Position numbers and translations under genes: made by a program
Notes under the pieces: model-generated
Told to the model about the DNA's origin: nothing
Database searches by the model: none
The model's input: only the letters and a program-made list of their open reading frames with translations
Shown here: one piece after another, positions 43,136 to 53,067 of the stretch
Position numbering within the stretch: the stretch's first letter is position 1
How the letters are laid out: each line of letters begins with the position of its first letter
From: Vanrija pseudolonga
Lineage: Eukaryota; Basidiomycota; Tremellomycetes; Trichosporonales; Trichosporonaceae
DNA: 64,000 nt
Direction of reading: 5' to 3'
Assembly: GCF_020906515.1 (NCBI RefSeq)
Contig: NC_085853.1
Coordinates: 1,054,001-1,118,000 of the forward strand

Positions 43136-43632
43136 CCCCGCATATCAGGGGAGAAGGACGGCGACTCCGCCTCACGTGGGGATTCCTTGTGCCATCCACT
43201 CGGCGACCCCGCCCCACGTGTCTGTCGTGTCCTGACATGTCTAGCATCTGACTGGCGAGCTGGATGACCTCGCAAGGGGTCGCGAGCCGACGCTAATGGC
43301 TTGCCAAGCCACTCCGCCATGGCCGCGAGGTTGGAGGGGAGGGAGCGCGGACAAGGACGTCTTCGCCTCGGTTGAGGCACGGCTGATAGCCCTTGGGCAT
43401 TGGCAGCGCAAGCATGTCCGCTGAGGGCATCTGGCGGACCACATCCGCACGGCCGCCTCCGTCTGATTCTTCTGATCGCTTCATTCTGGCCCGCTGTCAT
43501 TGGCGGCGGGGCGCTCCACTCTCCACGCCGGTGCAACTTGGCGCGGGGTAGACCACGGGGCAGGGTAGACGACCTCCTAAGGTCACTCGGCTGCTAATGA
43601 CAGTCCCTCGACCAACACCCTGATATGCGGGG
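43136..43632. repeat. 15-base inverted repeat pair, about 500 bases apart
   Basis: ccccgcatatcaggg at 43136-43150 and its exact reverse complement at 43618-43632. The match stops abruptly on both sides and no clear target-site duplication flanks it. It could be the ends of a small non-autonomous DNA element or a pair of operator sites. Confidence 0.6.
43173..43220. promoter_or_regulatory. Paired CACGTG (E-box) sites
   Basis: CACGTG at 43173-43178 (ctCACGTGggg) and at 43215-43220 (cccCACGTGtc), 42 bases apart, about 650-700 bases upstream of the transporter ATG. CACGTG is bound by bHLH factors such as Pho4/Cbf1 in fungi; binding here is inference. Confidence 0.5.
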
Positions 43633-43681
43633 ATGAGGTGGTTATACCCCTGGCGCGGGGTGGGCAGCAGCATGGGTGGGT

Positions 43682-43715
43682 CCGATACGGATTGAGTTGG
43701 CGGTGCCCGACGCGG
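43682..43715. promoter_or_regulatory. Paired CCG-N3-CGG zinc-cluster-type sites
   Basis: CCGATACGG at 43682-43690 and CCGACGCGG at 43707-43715, each followed by ATTGAG, so a 15-base unit is repeated at 25-base spacing about 160-190 bases before the transporter ATG. Everted CGG half-sites are typical targets of Zn2Cys6 factors. The factor is unknown. Confidence 0.6.
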
Positions 43716-43871
43716 ATTGAGGAGCGAGCTGATGTGGCAGGCGCTCGGCTTTACGGTCCTCCCCAGATCGAGAGCGGGGCGACACCCAGCTGGCGAAGGG
43801 TACAAGTATCCGCCCCATGGGGACGCCGTGTCGCCCCACCCCACCCCCTCACTGGACTCAACTCGATCGCC

Positions 43872-45695
43872 ATGGCCTACGAGAAGGAAGTTGACGTTGT
43901 CGACGTCGCGTCGGTGCTCTCGCACGAGGTGACGAACGCGAACAACGAGAAGGATCGCGCGCCGCTCAACCCCGTTCTGGAGGAGTACCTCGCCATGGAG
44001 CCCGCCGACCGGGCGGCGTTCGACAAGAAGCTGCTCCGCAGGATGGACTGGCATCTTATTCCATGGATGACGTGAGTATGGTTGGGAGGGGAGATGTGGC
44101 ACATGGCGGGATCACTTACCTCGTCAGCTTCCTCTACCTCATGTCGTTCCTCGACCGAGTCAACGTCGGCACGGCCAAGCTCTGGAGTGAGTCCAGCCAT
44201 AAGAGCTGGGCAGACACACGCTGATGGACGCAGACCTCGAACGCGACCTCCACCTCAACTCGCAGCAGTTCGCCAACGTGACTCTCGGTAAGCCGCTCCG
44301 CAAGCGGCCACAGCCCGCCGACACTAACGCCACCAGTCTTCTTCGTGTCCTACGTCGCGTTTGAGATTCCCTCCAACCTCGTCCTCAAGAAGCTCCGCCC
44401 GTCCCGCTTCATCCCCGGCATCGTGATCATCTGGTCGCTGTTCCAGATCTTCAGTGAGTAGCGGCTGGCGCCGCTCGATTCCCCAACTCACAACAACACA
44501 GTGGGCCTCGTAACCAACTACGGCCAGCTTCTCGCCCTCCGCTTCTGTCTCGGCGCGGCCGAGGCCGGCCTCTTCCCCGGCCTCAGCTTCTACCTCAACG
44601 GGTGGTACCGCCGTGAGGAGCTGTCCCAGCGCATGGCCTTCTTCTGGGGCGGTGCTGTGCTCGCCGGCGCATTCGGCGGCATCTTTGGCTGGGGGCTCGG
44701 GCACATGCAGGGCGTCGGCGGCAAACCGGGCTGGGCGTGGATCTTCATCATTGAGGGCCTTATGACGTTCGTCTGCGGCATCGCGAGCTTCTGGGTGAGT
44801 CGACTCCACACGGTTGCGTGGCGCTACTAACCCTCAGCTTATCTACGACTGGCCCGACCGCGCCCGCTTCCTCACCGACCTGGAGCGCGAGGTCATCCAC
44901 TACCGCCTCAAGCTCGACTCGGGCCTCGCGACGCAGGGCGCCTTCTCGTGGAAGGCGATACGTCGCGGCGTCACCGACTGGAAGACGATCACCTTCATGA
45001 TCAACTACGTCGGCCCAGCCCAGTGCATGTACTCGCTGGTCATGTTCGCGCCGTCCATCCTGGCGTCACTCGGCTCGTGGACCCGCCCCCAGTCGTTGTT
45101 GCTCTCGGTTCCCCCTTACGCCCTTGCGTTCGGCACCACAATCTTCACCGGCTACCTCTCCGACAAGTGGTTCAAGCGCGGTATCTTCAACATGTTCTGG
45201 GGCACGCTCGCCGTCGTCGGCTATGTCATTCTCATGGTGACCAAGCAGCCCGCAGCCAAGTACTTCGCCGTCTTCCTCACCACCATGTCGGCCGCGCCGA
45301 TGATCTCCACCACGATCGTATGGTGCGGCAACAACTTTGGATCGCACTACAAGAAGGCGACGGCCATGGGCATGATCTTCTCGTCGGGCAACTCGGCAGG
45401 TATCTGGGCCGCGCTCGCCTACAGATCCAAGGACCCAAAGCCCACCTACATCCCCGGCCACGCGACGGCCATGTCCTTTGCAGCCGCCAACGTCATCACG
45501 TCCGTCATTCTTTGGTTCTTCATGCGCCGCGAGAACCAGCGCCGCGAGCGCGAGTACGGCCCCGCCCCTGGCCCCGAGGAGCTGCATGACATTGACGACC
45601 CGGCGTACCGCGCCAAGTGGGGTCTCGAGGGTCTCACCCACGACGAGATTCTCAACCTTGGCGACGACCACCCAGCGTTCCGCTATGTCCTGTAA
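43872..45695 (+). CDS. MFS transporter, anion:cation symporter (Dal5-like) family
   Basis: Six exons: 43872-44071, 44128-44186, 44234-44287, 44337-44453, 44502-44794 and 44838-45695; 526 residues. Signatures of the fungal allantoate/nicotinate/pantothenate permease group: LLRRMDWHLIPWMTFLYL before TM1, FLDRVNVGTAKLW after it, FVSYVAFEIPSNLVLKKLRPS (TM2-3 with the family's EIPSN), LALRFCLGAAEAGLFPGLSF, YLNGWYRREELSQRMAFFW, and GAFGGIFGWGL. In the second half come MINYVGPAQCMYSLVMFAP and LSDKWFKRG, and a charged C-terminal tail follows. It should be a plasma-membrane proton symporter for a small organic anion such as a ureide or carboxylate. The promoter carries zinc-cluster-type and GATA-like sites, which fits regulation by nutrient supply, but the substrate cannot be read from sequence. 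The start ATG lies 10 bases inside a Kozak-like catcgccATGG. Confidence 0.9.
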
Positions 45696-46210
45696 GACGT
45701 GTTCTCGTCAGCACTTGGTCTCGTAGAGGGTTGGCCGGCGTCAGGTGGCGGGGTGCTGTCAGCAAGGGGGAGTACGAATGTTGTAGTGATGTTGTTGGCA
45801 GAACAATCGTATGCAGAATATCCGTCGAAGCTGTGGTTTGCCTGCACAACAGAGAGACATACGCGCTCCCAAGCTTTCAACAAAGCACCTTCGAGAGCGG
45901 GGGATGTTGTACTGTATGCCAACGGCTGTGCAACTCTGCAGAGTACGTCGACGGTGCGAAGGAGTGGACGACCTCCATCACTCTCTCGCCCTCGCCAAGC
46001 ACAACTGCTGAACGCGACCGTACTCGCACTCCCGGATCAGCGTGATGTCTCTAATGGTAGTCGACCTGGATATGCCTTCACAGCCCAATCATCTCGACCA
46101 TCAACCCGACTGACAGGCCTCATCACCAACGTCCTCAGAGCCTATAAGACGCCCCTCGGCCTCGAGTCCAGCTCACCATCCCTCACCGGCGCACTCCACG
46201 CCACGCAACA
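45696..46210. other. Intergenic with TATA-like element
   Basis: About 0.5 kb between two plus-strand genes. tataag at 46143-46148 lies 63 bases before the ATG of F-box-like member D. No other feature seen. Confidence 0.5.
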
Positions 46211-47254
46211 ATGCCCGCCCCGCTCGACTTCTACCCGCACATCCTGCAAAGCATCCTGGACTATGCTTCGGCACAAGATGAGCCTGGCACGCTTGTCGCT
46301 CTACGACAGAGCAACAGCTTCTTCCTGAGCCGCACGACGAACCCGCTCGCGGTGCACGTCGTGTTCGACAGCACCGCCACCGAGTTCCAGGTGTACGGCG
46401 TGAGCCAGCACCTCGGCGTGCGCGGCACCTGGCCTACCTTTGGGGCACCCTTTGGCCGCTCCGCGAGCATGCGCCGTAGGGAAGCCCCGGTGTGCCAGCC
46501 GTTCGACCGGTCGGCTCTCGCCTCGGTTGGCGACATCCTCTCAGCTGCGGTGCTGCTCGACCTCAAGGGATGGTTTCCTTCCCCAGCCCAGGGCCTGTTC
46601 TGGTCCCTCGACGTGCAGCGCGTCAAGATGCTCCGCATCTTCCACGTGTCCGCTATGCCACTTGCAGCGGCATTCCCGGCAGAGACAGTCGTCTACTTCC
46701 TCGGCTACAACAAGCAGGAGGACGTGACCGACGCGTTCTTCGCCTCGCCGATTGGAGCAGCCGGCGCCACCAAGATTGTAATCAACATCGAGTACGACCC
46801 CAACCTCAACTTCATCATCCCCTCGTCCTCGATGAACCCGCAGAGCAGGTACGGATTGCCCGGGTCGGTGAAGGAGCTCGTTGTCATCATCAAGAGTACC
46901 AAGGAACGCACGTCCCCCTCGGCCAGTCGAGACGCCAATTCTGACAGCCAGTTCCTGTTCTCGTTATTTCTCTACCTGGCCGCCTACAATCTTCATTTCG
47001 TTCGCGTGCAGTTCGTCAACCTGGTCAATCTGCCCTCTGATCTCATCGGCTGTGGACATTCGAGTCATGGGGCCGCTGAATCCAACGCCGAGATATGGCT
47101 GGGAGCGGCGCTCGAGTACCTCCACCCACCTCAGTCGCCTTTGCAACAGTACCCCGAGTTCTTGGAGGACTTTGGCCGGTACAAATCAATCACAGTTGAG
47201 GAGTATGCCGCCCAGGTCGGCAGCGACAGGTCCTTCCTGGAGACAGATGCGTAG
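46211..47254 (+). CDS. F-box-like family protein (member D)
   Basis: Single exon, 347 residues. The N-terminus LDFYPHILQSILDYASAQ and LVALRQSNSFFLSR matches the F-box-like helices of member E (AFPHILYRIVDMVKAA, LVNLRATCKSLDD). Middle blocks TVVYFLGYNKQEDVTDAFF, KIVINIEYDPNLNFIIPSS and SVKELVVIIKST align with members C and E. The tail SITVEEYAAQVGSDRSFLET is the family signature. It probably works as an adaptor with a C-terminal sensing or binding domain, but this is inference. It lies tail-to-tail with member E only 109 bases apart. That arrangement suggests duplication with inversion. Confidence 0.75.
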   Translation: MPAPLDFYPHILQSILDYASAQDEPGTLVALRQSNSFFLSRTTNPLAVHVVFDSTATEFQVYGVSQHLGVRGTWPTFGAPFGRSASMRRREAPVCQPFDRSALASVGDILSAAVLLDLKGWFPSPAQGLFWSLDVQRVKMLRIFHVSAMPLAAAFPAETVVYFLGYNKQEDVTDAFFASPIGAAGATKIVINIEYDPNLNFIIPSSSMNPQSRYGLPGSVKELVVIIKSTKERTSPSASRDANSDSQFLFSLFLYLAAYNLHFVRVQFVNLVNLPSDLIGCGHSSHGAAESNAEIWLGAALEYLHPPQSPLQQYPEFLEDFGRYKSITVEEYAAQVGSDRSFLETDA

Positions 47255-47363
47255 TGGACGGCGTGAGACGTGGCCCCAGTCATAGGCTCCAGAAAGTCGT
47301 TCATAGTCCCCCATGTATATACACACGTTTGCCGTCCATCACCCGTCTCTCTAGCCACGGCAC

Positions 47364-48398
47364 CTACTCCTCCGTGCTGATCTTGAACTCGTACTCGCCG
47401 ACTTGCTGCTTGTACTCGTCGAGCGTGACAAACTTGAGGAGCGACGCACTGCGCGCCGCGTACTGGGACGCTTTGCCGTTGCCTAACTCAATCTGAGTGC
47501 CCTCGACATGACGATGCAGCCTGTTTCGGACTTCTGCTACTAGGTCGTCGCCGAGGCGTACATGTTGGATGCCCACTAAGCGCCAATCGACCTGATCAAT
47601 CCCGACGATGGTGATCTTGCGAGTTGTCGTCGCGGCGTAGGCGATGAAGTCTAGGACGGCCTCGAGAGCAGCATACTCCTGGTCTCCGCGGGGCGGATAG
47701 CGGTGGCTCGACGCATTAGAGGCAGTCTGGAAGATGACAACAAGGTGCTCTTGAGCACGATGCAGCTCGGGGTAGACGGCCCTGTCATCGGCGGAAAAAG
47801 GGAGGCGAAAGTCGAGCGAGGGTTCGTAGGTGACACTGAGCACCACCTCCTTGGTAGTGTCGCTCGTTTCAAAGTAAATCCAGTTGGACTCGAAGTCGCT
47901 CTGTCGAGTGAGGTTGACGAAGAAGACCTCCTTGTCCGCCATGATGGAGTTTGGCTGGGCGGCCAAGGGATACCTCTTTCGCGGGCCAACAATGTGACTG
48001 CTAGCTTTGTGACGAAGCACCTTGATCGTGGGCAAGTACAGGTCGAACACGATGTCGGCTTGGAAGGTGACGGGCGTCTCAAGATCGAGGACCGTCGCGT
48101 TATCGATGAAGTCGAGGAGGCCATCGACCTCAGCCTCGCGGAGGTAGAAGATCGATCCGGTGCCTTCGAACGGGGGCCACGGCGACGTGATGCCGGGCGC
48201 GCCGTGAACCGTCTTGATAGTGTAGCCAGTGGCCGTCGTCTTGAGCGTCGCGTGCCCCATGACGAGCGGGGTAAGCTCGTCGTCAAGACTCTTGCACGTC
48301 GCGCGGAGGTTGACGAGGGTGGGATAGTCATTGGCGGCCTTGACCATGTCGACGATGCGGTACAGGATGTGAGGGAACGCCGAAGAGTCGAGGGACAT
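47364..48398 (-). CDS. F-box-like family protein (member E)
   Basis: Single exon, 344 residues. The open frame extends upstream of 48398, but that part is Pro/His-rich and unlike other members; the ATG at 48398 gives MSLDSSAFPHILYRIVDMV, matching member D. Body blocks: EVFFVNLTRQSDFESNWIYF, VVLSVTYEPSLDFRLPFS, LVVIFQTASN, and KITIVGIDQVDWRLVGIQH. The C-terminus FVTLDEYKQQVGEYEF is the family signature. The F-box-like start suggests an SCF-type role; this is unproven. A ttaaaag element lies about 70 bases upstream of the ATG. Confidence 0.75.
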   Translation of the reverse strand: MSLDSSAFPHILYRIVDMVKAANDYPTLVNLRATCKSLDDELTPLVMGHATLKTTATGYTIKTVHGAPGITSPWPPFEGTGSIFYLREAEVDGLLDFIDNATVLDLETPVTFQADIVFDLYLPTIKVLRHKASSHIVGPRKRYPLAAQPNSIMADKEVFFVNLTRQSDFESNWIYFETSDTTKEVVLSVTYEPSLDFRLPFSADDRAVYPELHRAQEHLVVIFQTASNASSHRYPPRGDQEYAALEAVLDFIAYAATTTRKITIVGIDQVDWRLVGIQHVRLGDDLVAEVRNRLHRHVEGTQIELGNGKASQYAARSASLLKFVTLDEYKQQVGEYEFKISTEE

Positions 48399-48882
48399 GT
48401 TGGTTAGTAAGACCAGGTGATGTGAGTGAGAAGTGAGAATGACGGCGAGAGTTAGCCAAGCCACGGCTTTTAAGTCAACTTCGTGGGGCGAGTGCGAGAG
48501 CCGCCCCACAAGTTCAAGAATCTCACGGATGGGCCCTCTCCGTGTGTGTTTGTGGATGGGCCCTATGCGCGTGTGTGTGGATGGGCACTCTGGTGTGTAG
48601 GTGTAGGAGGGGTGTGTGTGCAGGCGTATGAGGGCGTGGTGTGTGTGTGGGTACTCCAGCGCTTTGGGCGTCAGCCTTCTTATTCCCGTCATATTGTGGC
48701 AGAGGGGACGCCCCCGAAGCTTCGTCTGTCGCAGGTACCACTTCCACAAGACACGACAGTTGCAGGCGTCAGTGAACAACGAGAGTACATGTGAGCGTCA
48801 TACAAATCGGGTCTAGGCGGAGGCCAGATAGTTGGAGATGCCGGCCGACGTAAAGTGGGCGCAGACCCAGAGCCTAGACAGA
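48399..48882. other. Intergenic with GT-rich tracts
   Basis: Promoter of member E and 3' end of the next minus-strand gene. It holds gtgtgtgtg runs between 48.54 and 48.65 kb and repeated tgggccct motifs. No gene seen. Confidence 0.5.
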
Positions 48883-49807
48883 CTAGACGTTGACGAGCTT
48901 GACAGACTCCTTCTCAGGCGGGAACAGCTCGCCAGCAGTGGTTGCAGCTCGAGCGATTGAGGGGGAGTTGTGCGCGGCAGCGCGGCGCTGGCGCCATGCC
49001 TTCCACCTCGCTGAGAGAGGAACAACCTTCGGGCGCCAGAACGGACGGGCGTATGCGCCGACGGGCTCGGCGTTGAAGAGGTGAATCTGGGAGATAGGGA
49101 ACTGAAGGTAGAGGATGAAGTTGAATGGGAGGAAGTTCAAGGCAAGCTGTACGCCCTGCGTTGTCGGTCAGGCATCTCTCGATGGAACCTTGGATCGCGG
49201 ATCACCTACCGTTGTCTTCCAGGCCTTGTCCGCGTCCCAGTTCCCGGGCATGACAGCGGCCAAGAGCGTAGGAAGGAAAAAGAAGGTGAGCTGAATGCCC
49301 GCCATTAGGAGGCAGCCTCGAAGCAAATCGCGGGCCTGCTCCAGATCGTACGTGCGGACGGTCTTGGTCGTGCCAGCCTGAGAAGGTAAGCGGGGGCAAG
49401 ATGAACCTGCACGACTCACAACGAGCGTTTGGTCATCCTTGGACTTGATCTGTGCGAGGTCAGATGGCGTACGTTCACCGGCGCCGAGATTTCGTCCTAC
49501 TCACCTTGTAGCGGACGAGAAGCGCCTGAGCGGCGGGCACCCACATGGTCGCCAACCAGACCATGCCGGCCCAGTCGTACACACCGTAGGCCTTGAAGAT
49601 GCTGTCAACGCCGTCGCGACAGGTGATCATCACGACAGTGACAACTAGACATTATTAGCGCCGAAGCACAACGGGTACAGGAGACGCACGCCAGATGTAC
49701 AACATGGGGCCAAGGGTGGTTATCTTGCGGATGCGCAGCTGCCTCAGCGTAGCTGGGTCCGGCACGTCGTCGGCCAGGGGAGAGCTTTGGGCTTCGTGCT
49801 CGGTCAT
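48883..49807 (-). CDS. SND3/PHO88-like ER membrane protein
   Basis: Five exons: 49807-49690, 49644-49505, 49449-49420, 49377-49210 and 49155-48883; 242 residues. Hydrophobic segments lie in VVTVVMI, WAGMVWLATMWVPAAQALLV, LLMAGIQLTFFFLPTLLAAV and LNFLPFNFILYLQFPI. The stretch LVRYKIKSKDDQTLVAG, then TTKTVRTYDLEQARDLLRGC, then QIHLFNAEPVGAYARPF, resembles the Pho88/Snd3 family: a charged N-D-Q-T loop, T-V-x-x-Y-D, and I-H-x-F/L-x-x-P. In yeast this protein acts in the SND route of ER targeting and was first found through phosphate uptake. The match is by eye and moderate. It starts 404 bases from the ferric reductase gene, head-to-head. Confidence 0.6.
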
Positions 49808-50211
49808 GGCAGGCGGGAGTGTTGGGGGAGGGATGAATGGGTTGATGTTGAGGTGCGCAGTAGGCGTGATGTAGAAGTGAGTGAAAGGTGTCTGTTGGTG
49901 ATCTGGTGATGCTATTGATGGTGCAGCCGGTGCGCTGGTGCAGCGGCGCTATAACGCTATTAACGCTAGTGTGGATGCCACGTGGTGAGGGCTTTGACGC
50001 AATTACCACGTGGGGTCTCGGAGACAGCCCAAATCTCCGCTCTGCCCTCCACACCCTTCGCTACTCCTCAACCCCGACAGCCAAGCAACTCGACAAGCAA
50101 GTCGACTCAACAGCAGCTTCCCACCACTCGACCCCCTCGACCTCATCCCTCGCACACTCCTCGCAAGGACACTGTGATGGGCGTCTTGCTCCTCCCGACC
50201 GTTTATTCCCT
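49808..50211. promoter_or_regulatory. Divergent promoter shared by SND3-like and ferric reductase genes
   Basis: About 400 bases between two head-to-head starts. Near 49.95 kb lies gctataacgctattaacgct, with a taacgct direct repeat that may serve as core promoter or factor site. Shared control is inference. Confidence 0.5.
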
Positions 50212-52977
50212 ATGCGCGCCCACTCCGCAGCCTTGCACAGCGCGCTCTTCACGGCACTCTTGATCCTCATCCTCCCGTCGTGCTTGGCATCCAAACATGT
50301 CCCCGGCCTCCCAGCTCTGCGCCTCCAGACGCGACCTGGACTCTGCTACGAGGCTTGCGAGTCGACTCTGCACGACATCCGGTTCGTCGACGAGCACGCC
50401 AAGCGGAACAAGTACACCCGGCGCGCGTCGAGCGTCCTCTGGCTCACCTCTGCTGTCCACTGCATGGACAAGCGGTGTGATGCCGGCAGCATGAGCGAGG
50501 GGTACAGGGTTATGCGGAATACATTCCTACATGAGGCCGACGTGGACATCGGTACTGACCCGGACCAGTACCGCAACGCGACGCTCCTCGAGTCATGTCA
50601 AGACGTCCACACCCTCAGCCGTGAGGCCGAGAAGCGCACCTTTAACACCACGGTCTTGCCCGAGCGGCACGATTGGGAGGTGGCGTACAATACCTTGGTG
50701 AGTGCAATTGCCAGTACTGCCATTCTGTAGCTGACGCAGCCGCAGTACACATGGGACGTCAACATGATCTACGTGAGTGGACCAACGGGAAGCGCTCGCG
50801 GCGTGTCGCCTCTCGCTGACCACCCCAGCACCACGGCTTCGACGAGTTCCTCTACCTCCTACTAGGTATCATGCTGGCGTGTGGGATCGCCGATCACGTC
50901 GTAGGCTGGCTTCGACGGTCTTGTGGCGGTGCAGCTTCGGGCGATGTCAAGTACACGTCGCTGGTCGACTCCGGCTCCATCGATCTTGCAGGCAGCTCCT
51001 GGTCTCAGCGCTACCTGACATGGTACCGAAAATATATCGACACACCAGCTCTGTTTGGGTACCGCCACGTCCAGGCGGCTTGGGGTGGCTGGGTGTCGCT
51101 ACCGACCAGATTGGAGAGCACCATCGTGAGTGGGACGGAGAGCGGTGGAAGCAGGCGAGCGTTCACAGTGCTAACGATCAGATTGGCCTCTACATCGCGG
51201 CAAACGTTCTGTTTACGCTATGCCCGTATCCCATGGCACCAGAGAATCGCTTGTGAGTAGTCGTCGTACCCACACCGCCTCCTTGGCCCAGCGTCTCGCA
51301 CCGCTGTGCACTGGGCTTTTCGCACAGCTGTGATCAGCCGTCTCTGATGGCGAGGCGGGGACTATGAGATCAACCTGCTACTTCCCGTGCGCCTCGGCGA
51401 GCCGCCCAGGCGCGACACATTGGACATCCTCCCGCTCTTCTGCCACGGGCACTGACACTTCTTAGCTGGCCAGGCCGCCCTGACCAAGAGCTCTCGCGTT
51501 ACATCGCAGACCGCACCGGCATCATGTGCTTCTGGAATTTGCCGCTACTGTGGGCGCTGGCGGGCCGCAACAACGTTGTCCTCTGGCTGACCTCGTGGTC
51601 GTACAGTGCGTTCCCGACTGTATGCACACGCTGACACCTCCAGGCTCTCTCAACATGTTTCACAGATGGGTCGCGCGTGTGGCTACAGCTCAGGCCGTCA
51701 TCCACTCACTCGCATACCTCTATTACGGCCTCGCGACGGGCAAGACGCTCAAACACTTATGGCACAAGCAATACTGGGCGATGGGCGTCATCGCGACTGG
51801 CGTCATGGTCGCTCTACTCCCGTTGTCGCTTCGACCTCTCCGCGAGTCTGCCTACGAGCTCTTCCTTCGCCTACATATCGCCCTCGCCTTGGCATGCCTT
51901 GTCCTCCTCTTCTACCACGTCAAAGTGATGGACGGGGCGTACGACGCGTGGCTCTGGTGGTGTATCGGGCTGTGGGTCTTTGACCACCTACTCCGTCTCG
52001 TGCGCATCGCCATATTGTCCTTCAGTTCCATCGGACAGAGAAACACGTATGCGGAGATCACGGGTGGAGGGAACGGCCTCTTGCGGTTCGCGATACAAAC
52101 AACCCGGCGGTTCGATCCCAAGCCCGGCGCGTACTTCTTCCTCTACACGCCCTACACACTTTCGCCATGGGAGAATCACCCGATGACACTCGGATCATGG
52201 ACTACGACACAGAAGGGCATGACACTCAACTTCCTCATCGCTCCACAAGCCGGTGCGACGCAGCGCATGAAGCGCAGCGTCATTCGCTCTGGAGGCCGCA
52301 CAAACATCAACGTTCTCCTTGAAGGTCCGTACGGGGAGTCTCACGACCTGTCCGGCTTTGACCACGTTCTTCTCATCTCGGGCGGCGGCGGCGTAACCGG
52401 TATCCTGCCCTACGTCTACACGCTCGCTCAGCGACAGTGCCATCGCCGCGTCGACGTCGTTTGGGTCGTCCCGAGCGTCGGCTACGCGGTCGACGTGTGC
52501 GCGCGGGAACTATCACCGAAGACCACCCCCGGCATCAACGTCCGCGTCTACATGTCGAGAGAGCAGGGAGTCATGGCTGAGGATGTTGTGTGCGCCCTCC
52601 CACCCGACATCGAGGTGGCGTGTGACGGAGACGGGGACGACGACGGGACGCTGGGCGATGACGGGGACGAAAGCGATACGGCTCTGGAAGAGGGCGAGCA
52701 GTCGTCCCTTCTCAAGACGATATCGCCCTCGGCGGCACGAGCTACTGGTGACACCGATGGCAAGCTACGAGTGTCGAGTGGGCGACCCAGCATGGCCGCG
52801 GTCCTCAGCCGCGCAATCAACCGACTTGAAGGGCGCGAGCGACTAGTCGTGCTGTCGTGCGGGCCTGCGGCGATGATGGACGACTTGCGGGCTGCGGTAT
52901 GTGAGTCGTATGGTGATGAGCATGGGCAGGTTAGTGGTGATAGACTGGTGTACTACGAGGACTCGTTTGGGTGGTAA
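50212..52977 (+). CDS. Ferric/cupric reductase (FRE family)
   Basis: Six exons: 50212-50697, 50746-50772, 50829-51125, 51182-51252, 51466-51605 and 51644-52977; 784 residues. Signal-like N-terminus ([20 protein letters not shown]). The membrane core has the bis-heme histidines at the classic 13-residue spacing: His347 (MFHRW) with His361 (VIHSL), and His418 (LRLHIA) with His432 (FYHVK). FAD binding: [15 protein letters not shown] binding: [12 protein letters not shown] and [34 protein letters not shown] is typical of the family. It passes electrons from cytosolic NADPH across the membrane to reduce Fe3+ or Cu2+ for uptake. An acidic loop ([18 protein letters not shown]) and a Ser-rich stretch are inserted in the NADPH domain. 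Intron 4 is long (213 bases). The second exon is only 27 bases. Confidence 0.9.
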
Positions 52978-53067
52978 CATCTCTTGTATTTATATCCATG
53001 CACTAGTACTAGCCAACAACGCCGCGCGACGTGAATTACGCGGCAAGTACGAGGTCGAAGTGTCGAT

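Larger units (their letters stand above)
42624..43871. promoter_or_regulatory. Long promoter region of the MFS transporter gene
   Basis: About 1.25 kb without a supported gene. It holds an unusual density of palindromic sites, listed separately: a 15-base inverted repeat pair, two CACGTG boxes and two CCG-N3-CGG sites. A GATAAG (42758 region) and TGATAG elements are also present; fungal GATA factors use these in nitrogen control. Linking them to the Dal5-like transporter is inference. Confidence 0.5.

Noticed and set aside
48399-48779. N-terminal extension of F-box-like member E in the same frame.
   Set aside because: The extension is His/Thr/Pro-rich from GT repeats and is unlike the start of the convergent paralog; the ATG at 48398 is preferred.
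51253-51465. Coding-like stretch ([14 protein letters not shown]) inside intron 4 of the ferric reductase.
   Set aside because: The flanking exons join ENR to [18 protein letters not shown] in the conserved family order when it is spliced out.
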